Source: NBML01 sp029939535
GTDB lineage: Bacteria > Desulfobacterota > Desulfobacteria > Desulfobacterales > Desulfobacteraceae
Reading direction: 5' to 3'
Length of the DNA: 11,620 nt
Assembly (NCBI GenBank): GCA_029939535.1
Contig: JAOZST010000115.1
Location: 1-11,620, forward strand
A program made the translations under genes and the position numbers. Every line of letters begins with the position of its first letter. Within the stretch, counting starts at the first letter, position 1. Shown piece by piece: positions 7,295-11,620 of the stretch. A model generated the notes under the pieces. That model had not been told where the DNA came from and searched no databases. It saw nothing but the letters and a program-made list of their open reading frames with translations.

Positions 7295-10200
7295 ATGAAA
7301 TCCCTGGGCAAATGGTCTGTTGAACATAGGGTTTCAGTTAACCTGATCATGATATTTATGATTGTGGCCGGTCTTTTTACTGTTTTTCATATGAAACGGG
7401 AATTGTTTCCCCAGTTTTCCCTGGATATGATTAATATTGGTGTGGATTACCCTGGCGCCTCTCCTGAAGAAGTGGAAGAGGGTATCTGTATCAAGATCGA
7501 GGAACAGCTTAAAAGTCTTGAAGATGTTAAAACCATGTATTCAACTGCCCATGAGGGTCATGGATCTGTTTTGCTGGAACTTTTGTCCGGGACAGATATC
7601 AATGAAAAACTGGATGAAATTCGTACAGAAATAGATCTCATCGATTCTTTTCCGGAACAAGCCAAAGATCCCGTGATCACTGAAATCAAAAACAATGAGC
7701 CTGCTATTTATCTGGCCGTATATGGAGATGTGGATGAGCGGGTGTTACGGGATACAGCTGAAAAGATCCGGGATGACCTAGTGGAAACCGATGACATCTC
7801 CCTGGCTTCCCTCATCGGAGTCAGGGATTTTGAGATTTCCATTGAAATATCCGAAGAAAGCCTTCGCCAGTTTAATCTTTCTTTTGATCAGGTTGTTACA
7901 GCAGTTAAGACAGGCAGCCTGGAGCTACCAGGAGGGAAAATCAAAACTCGTGGTGGAGAGTTTTTGGTCCGGGCCAAGGGAAAACTCTATAAAGGGGAAG
8001 AGTTTGAACAAATTCCCCTGGTAACAAGCGCGGATGGTACTGTTATTCGACTGGGGGACGTTGCAAGGGTAAAGGACGGGTTTGAAGAAATTGATGTTAA
8101 GGCAAGATTCAATGGGAAACCAGCAGCCCTTGTTCTGATAAGCAGGACCGAATCCCAGGACACCATCACAATTTCAAACACAGCCATAAAATATATTAAA
8201 GAACACCAGGACCAGATGCCGAGAGATGTAACCCTTGGATACTGGTTTAATATGGCAGATATGGTCCAGGGACGTATTGATCTTTTGCTTAAAAACGGAT
8301 TGCAGGGAATTTTGCTGGTGTTTATCGTGCTGGCATTGTTTCTGGATCTGGGCCTTGCCTTCTGGGTTGCATCGGGAATTCCAATCTCCTTTATGGGGGC
8401 GTTTTTGATCCTGAATTACCTGGGTGCCTCCATTAATATGCTTTCTTTGTTCGGGTTTATCATGACCCTGGGGATACTGGTGGATGATGCCATAATAGTG
8501 GGAGAAAATGTCTACTCCCATTATTCCATGGGCAAATCCCCAAAACAGGCTGTTCTTGACAGTGTGGAACAGATAGGGGCTCCGGTTGTCATGGCAGTGA
8601 CCACAACCATTGTGGCCTTTGCTCCCCTGTTGCACATTGAAGGGATTATGGGAAAATTTATCTCCATAATGCCCCAGGCCGTGATTTGCATTTTGACCAT
8701 ATCTCTTATGGAAGCATTTTTTATTTTGCCGGCCCATCTGGAACATACCCTGACTCCTCCAAAAAGGCATAAAAGTAGGGTGTATAGAATTTTCTTTTTC
8801 TGGCTGGACTGGCTGAAAAAAGATATTTCAGATGCCCATGCCTGGATTCGGGATTGGGTGGAAAAGGCTATGAATTGGTTCATTCATTTTGTTTATACGC
8901 CTGTCTTGGGGTATTGCATTAAAAATAGGTATTTTACCCTTGCTTTGGGGTGTGGGTGCCTGATGGTAAGCCTGGGCCTTCTGGCAGGGGGCCATGTGCC
9001 CTTTGTTTTTTTTCCAAAAACCGATTCAAACTGGATAATTTCAGAAACAATATATCCTTTGGGAACTCCCTTTGCAACAACGGAAAAGACCATCAAGCAG
9101 ATTGAACAAGGGGCCTTTGAGCTGAATGATTTTTTCAGGAAAAGAGTTATGGGCAACAAGGACCTTATTGTTAATAACTTTTCCCAGGTAGGCATTATCC
9201 CAAGGAGGGACTGGAAACCAGGGGTGTTTGGCGGGCATTGCGGGGAGGCCTGGATCGAAATTCAGCCTGCTTCCCTGCGCCCTGATATTTCTGCACCCGA
9301 GGTCACGGCCAAGTGGAGGGAGCTCACCGGGGATATCCTGGGTGTGGAACAGCTGAGTTTTACTATTATCGGAGGGGGGCCCGGGGGCAACCCCATAGAA
9401 ATAAGGCTTGTGGGAGCCGACCTTGAACAGCTGGAGCAGGNNNNNNNNNNNNNNNNNNNNNNNNNNNNNNNNNNNNNNNNNNNNNNNNNNNNNNNNNNNN
9501 NNNNNNNNNNNNNNNNNNNNNNNNNNNNNNNNNNNNNNNNGGCAACCCCATAGAAATAAGGCTTGTGGGAGCCGACCTTGAACAGCTGGAGCAGGCAGCC
9601 CAGGCTCTGAAGGATGAGATCGCCACCTATCCGGGTACCTTTGGTATTACCGATGATTTCAGGCCGGGAAAAATGGAAAAACAGATCTTTATTAAAAAAG
9701 GGGCTGAATCCCTTGGTATCACCATGGCCGATATTGCCATGCAGATTCGCCAGGCCTATTACGGAGACGAGGCCTTGAAAATCCAGCGGGGAAAAGACGA
9801 TATAAAGGTCATGATCCGGTATTCCCAGGAGGAGCGGGAATCTGAAGCCAGTATCGATGATTTAAGAATAAGAACCCGGGATGGAAGGCAGATACCCTTG
9901 AATCAGGTGGCCCGTATTGAGATGGAACAGGGATATTCCACCATCCAGAGGGTGGACAGAAAGCGGGTGATTACCGTTATCTCGGATATTGATGAAGATG
10001 TTGCCAATGCCCAGAAGATTGCAGACAATTTAAGGGCTGGTTTTTTAGATACTCTTGTGACCAGGTTTCCCGGGGTTTCCTATGACCTTGAGGGTCAGGC
10101 TAAGCGTACAGAGGAATCCATTAACAGTCTGGTAAAGGGTTTTTCCCTGGCATTCATGGTCATGTTTCTGCTATTGGCCAGTCAGTTTCGCTCCTATATT

Positions 10201-10695
10201 CAGCCGGTGATAATTATGACAGCCATTCCCTTCGGGATCATTGGCGCCATTATCGGGCATTTTATCATGGGTCTGGATATTACCATGATCAGCATTTTCG
10301 GTATCGTTGCCCTGTCAGGCATTGTGATCAATGATTCTTTGATCCTCATTGATTTTATCAACACCAAAGTGCGCAGGGGAGACCCGGTACTTGAAGCGGT
10401 TATAGAGGCAGGGCAGAGTCGTTTCAGGCCGGTTCTGCTGACCTCGGTGACCACTGTGGCAGGTCTGCTGCCCCTGCTCCTGGAAACAAGCTTCCAGGCC
10501 CAGTTTCTCATTCCCATGGCTGTGAGCATCAGTTTCGGGTTGATTGCTGCCACAGGTCTGACCCTGGTCTTTGTTCCTGCCATCTATCTGGTGCTGGGGG
10601 ATGTGACAAGACTTTTTATGGCCAGCCAGGAGAATGGGGTTGATACTGCTTTGAAAATATCTGAATCAGAAAATATTCCAAATAAAAATATATGA
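7295..10695 (+). CDS. RND-family efflux transporter permease (AcrB-like), split by an assembly gap
   Basis: An inner-membrane proton-driven RND pump. The frame from 7295 runs into 100 N, and the frame ending at 10695 is offset. Deleting the N run and one copy of the flanking 55-bp repeat (155 bases in all) joins them into one 1081-residue protein, close to the usual 1020-1070. Seen: TM1 near residues 13-30; the first periplasmic porter domain with DYPGASPEEVE; TM2-TM6 with TM4 motif GILVDDAIIVGENV (D397, D398 matching AcrB D407/D408); a cytoplasmic linker rich in Lys/Arg; the second porter domain; and TM8-TM12 with GIVINDSLILIDF. At the AcrB K940 position this protein has N961, followed by D962, as in several non-AcrB RND branches, so its proton relay differs in detail. 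Substrate cannot be told from sequence. It pairs with the adaptor immediately upstream. Confidence 0.92.
9386..9440 (+). repeat. 55-bp repeat copy 1 flanking the N gap
   Basis: These 55 bases, beginning GGCAACCCCATAG and ending GCTGGAGCAGG, are identical to 9541-9595 immediately after the gap. They end exactly at the first N. This is the pattern left when two contigs share a k-mer-length overlap but were scaffolded apart, not a biological repeat. Confidence 0.95.
9441..9540. other. Assembly gap, exactly 100 N
   Basis: A run of exactly 100 N, the conventional placeholder for a gap of unknown size, inside the RND transporter gene. The true missing length is most likely zero, because the flanks overlap by 55 bases. 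Confidence 0.97.
9541..9595 (+). repeat. 55-bp repeat copy 2 flanking the N gap
   Basis: An exact copy of 9386-9440, starting at the first base after the gap. The coding sequence continues from 9596 (CAGCCCAGGC) as AAQALKDE, the natural continuation of the LEQLEQ reached before the gap. An ATG-like or GTG start inside this copy (9565) is not a real gene start. Confidence 0.95.
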
Positions 10696-10744
10696 GAAAG
10701 AGTAAAGTACATAAAGATTAAAGCACACAAGGAAAATACAGTAA

Positions 10745-11605
10745 ATGGATACTTTATTTAAGAAAGCCTTTTGGATTAAAGAATGGGAAAAGGACAAATC
10801 AAGCGATACCTATGCCGTTCACAAAGGCTTTTCCACAGCTGAATACTGGGACAAGGCATCCACAACCTACAATAAAAGCAAAAAAGAAGTCCAGGCCCGG
10901 CGGCTGGAAAAAACCCTGGATCTTTTCAGAAAAAAAGGCTTTTTGTTTGAAGGCATGAAAGTGCTTGAAATCGGCTGCGGTACAGGCCTTCTGGCCAGAG
11001 CCCTTGGGGAAAAGGGGGCCCGGGTGACGGCCCTTGATTTTTCCAGGGGAATGCTGGAGCGATTTCAACAGGAACTGCCCTTGAATTCAGACATAAACAT
11101 TCTTCTGGAAGACTGGCACAGCCTGGACATAAGTAAAAAGGGGTGGGAAAAAAAATTTGATCTTGTCATAGCCTTTATGTCTCCTGGCGTGGCAACTCCG
11201 GCTTCTTTTTTTAAAATGATCCATTGCTCTAAAAACGGATGTGCAATTCGGGGCTGGGCTGCCAGGAAGCAGCATCCCATATTATTGGACCTCTGGGAGA
11301 GAATTATGGACAAGCCACTGGATGACAAGCCCCAGAGCATTTTTTATAAGATCAACCTGCTTTTTTCCATGGGGCTTTTCCCGGATATCAGCTTTGATAC
11401 AATGGAGTGGGATCAAACAATGACCCTGGAACAGGAGTTTGACAATCAGTTTGCATTTTTTTCAAAGTTGAGCAATAAACCGGCAGATGTGCTGGAAAAG
11501 ATCATTTATGATTACCTTGAATCCATATCTATCCGGAAAAAGATCATTAAAAAGCAGAAAGCCTTGACATGTACAGCCCTGTTCTCTGTTAAGCCACCTT
11601 TGTAA
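10745..11605 (+). CDS. Class I SAM-dependent methyltransferase
   Basis: A 286-residue soluble protein with a Rossmann-fold methyltransferase core. Motif I is VLEIGCGTG (73-81), followed by an acidic position in VTALDFS (D98), then EDW (122-124) and motif IV-like FDLVIAFMSPGV (138-149). The N-terminal YWDKASTTYNKSK segment and the C-terminal half are less conserved. The MSPGV...CAIRGWAARK pattern resembles a group of uncharacterised anaerobe methyltransferases, but I cannot name the substrate. The start ATG at 10745 has a GGA at 10731-10733 with a longish 11-base spacer. It lies 49 bases after the RND stop with no terminator in between, so it may share the efflux transcript. No signal peptide or membrane helix is seen. 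The stop at 11605 is complete within the window. Confidence 0.85.
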   Translation: MDTLFKKAFWIKEWEKDKSSDTYAVHKGFSTAEYWDKASTTYNKSKKEVQARRLEKTLDLFRKKGFLFEGMKVLEIGCGTGLLARALGEKGARVTALDFSRGMLERFQQELPLNSDINILLEDWHSLDISKKGWEKKFDLVIAFMSPGVATPASFFKMIHCSKNGCAIRGWAARKQHPILLDLWERIMDKPLDDKPQSIFYKINLLFSMGLFPDISFDTMEWDQTMTLEQEFDNQFAFFSKLSNKPADVLEKIIYDYLESISIRKKIIKKQKALTCTALFSVKPPL

Positions 11606-11620
11606 AGGGTCATGCTAAGG

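Noticed and set aside
9386..9595. A real tandem duplication or small insertion in the RND gene
   Set aside because: The copies abut a placeholder run of exactly 100 N, are identical, and collapse to a clean in-frame gene. An assembly artefact is simpler.
9565..10695. A separate 376-residue RND gene
   Set aside because: Its start is inside the duplicated 55-mer next to the N gap; it is the C-terminal third of the same transporter.
10693..10744. TGA at the end of the RND gene as another selenocysteine codon
   Set aside because: The RND protein is already full length with a normal C-terminus, the downstream frame has no conserved residues, and no SECIS-like hairpin follows.

Overview
The window looks like a chromosomal segment of a strictly anaerobic, selenoprotein-using sulfate reducer of the Desulfobacterales (Desulfobacterium/Desulfobacula-like). 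This is an inference from gene content: a giant HdrA-type flavoprotein fused to a GltD-like module, a selenocysteine MvhD, and MetV/MetF of a Wood-Ljungdahl pathway. All genes are on the + strand. No tRNA, rRNA, CRISPR array or insertion sequence was seen, and no gene-free stretch exceeds 300 bases.

Left block (1-5414): one operon-like run, hdrA/hdrL-like (5' end outside the window), mvhD-like, metV and metF. hdrA/mvhD and metV/metF each overlap by an ATGA, and mvhD and metV are 38 bases apart. The mvhD-like gene starts at 3338, not at the first in-frame ATG after the stop. It reads through an in-frame TGA (3386-3388) that sits exactly where the family has the last cysteine of its CCNWC-like motif. 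A well-formed bacterial SECIS-like hairpin follows immediately. Together the genes suggest a methylene-tetrahydrofolate reductase (MetF+MetV) wired through MvhD to a large NAD(P)H-linked, FeS- and flavin-rich HdrA-type protein. Such a unit would serve the methyl branch of the Wood-Ljungdahl pathway, either oxidatively (acetate or acetyl-CoA oxidation in complete-oxidising sulfate reducers) or reductively. A strong intrinsic terminator at 5433-5472 closes the block.

Middle (5415-5974): a 218-base intergenic region holds the terminator, a 10-bp tandem repeat and small hairpins. It is followed by a short yebG-family (DNA-damage-inducible) gene with an unusual lysine-rich tail.

Right block (5975-11605): an HlyD/AcrA-type periplasmic adaptor and an RND inner-membrane transporter, 3 bases apart, then a class I SAM-dependent methyltransferase. 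The RND gene is interrupted by exactly 100 N (9441-9540). The 55 bases before the gap are repeated exactly after it. Removing the N run plus one copy (155 bases) restores a single 1081-residue RND reading frame, so the break is almost certainly an assembly artefact and not a pseudogene or a real duplication.

The most notable points are the selenocysteine MvhD that plain ORF calling truncates, its SECIS, the fused tandem-HdrA architecture coupled to MetVF, and the artefactual gap. I did not find a clearly new defence or mobile system here.
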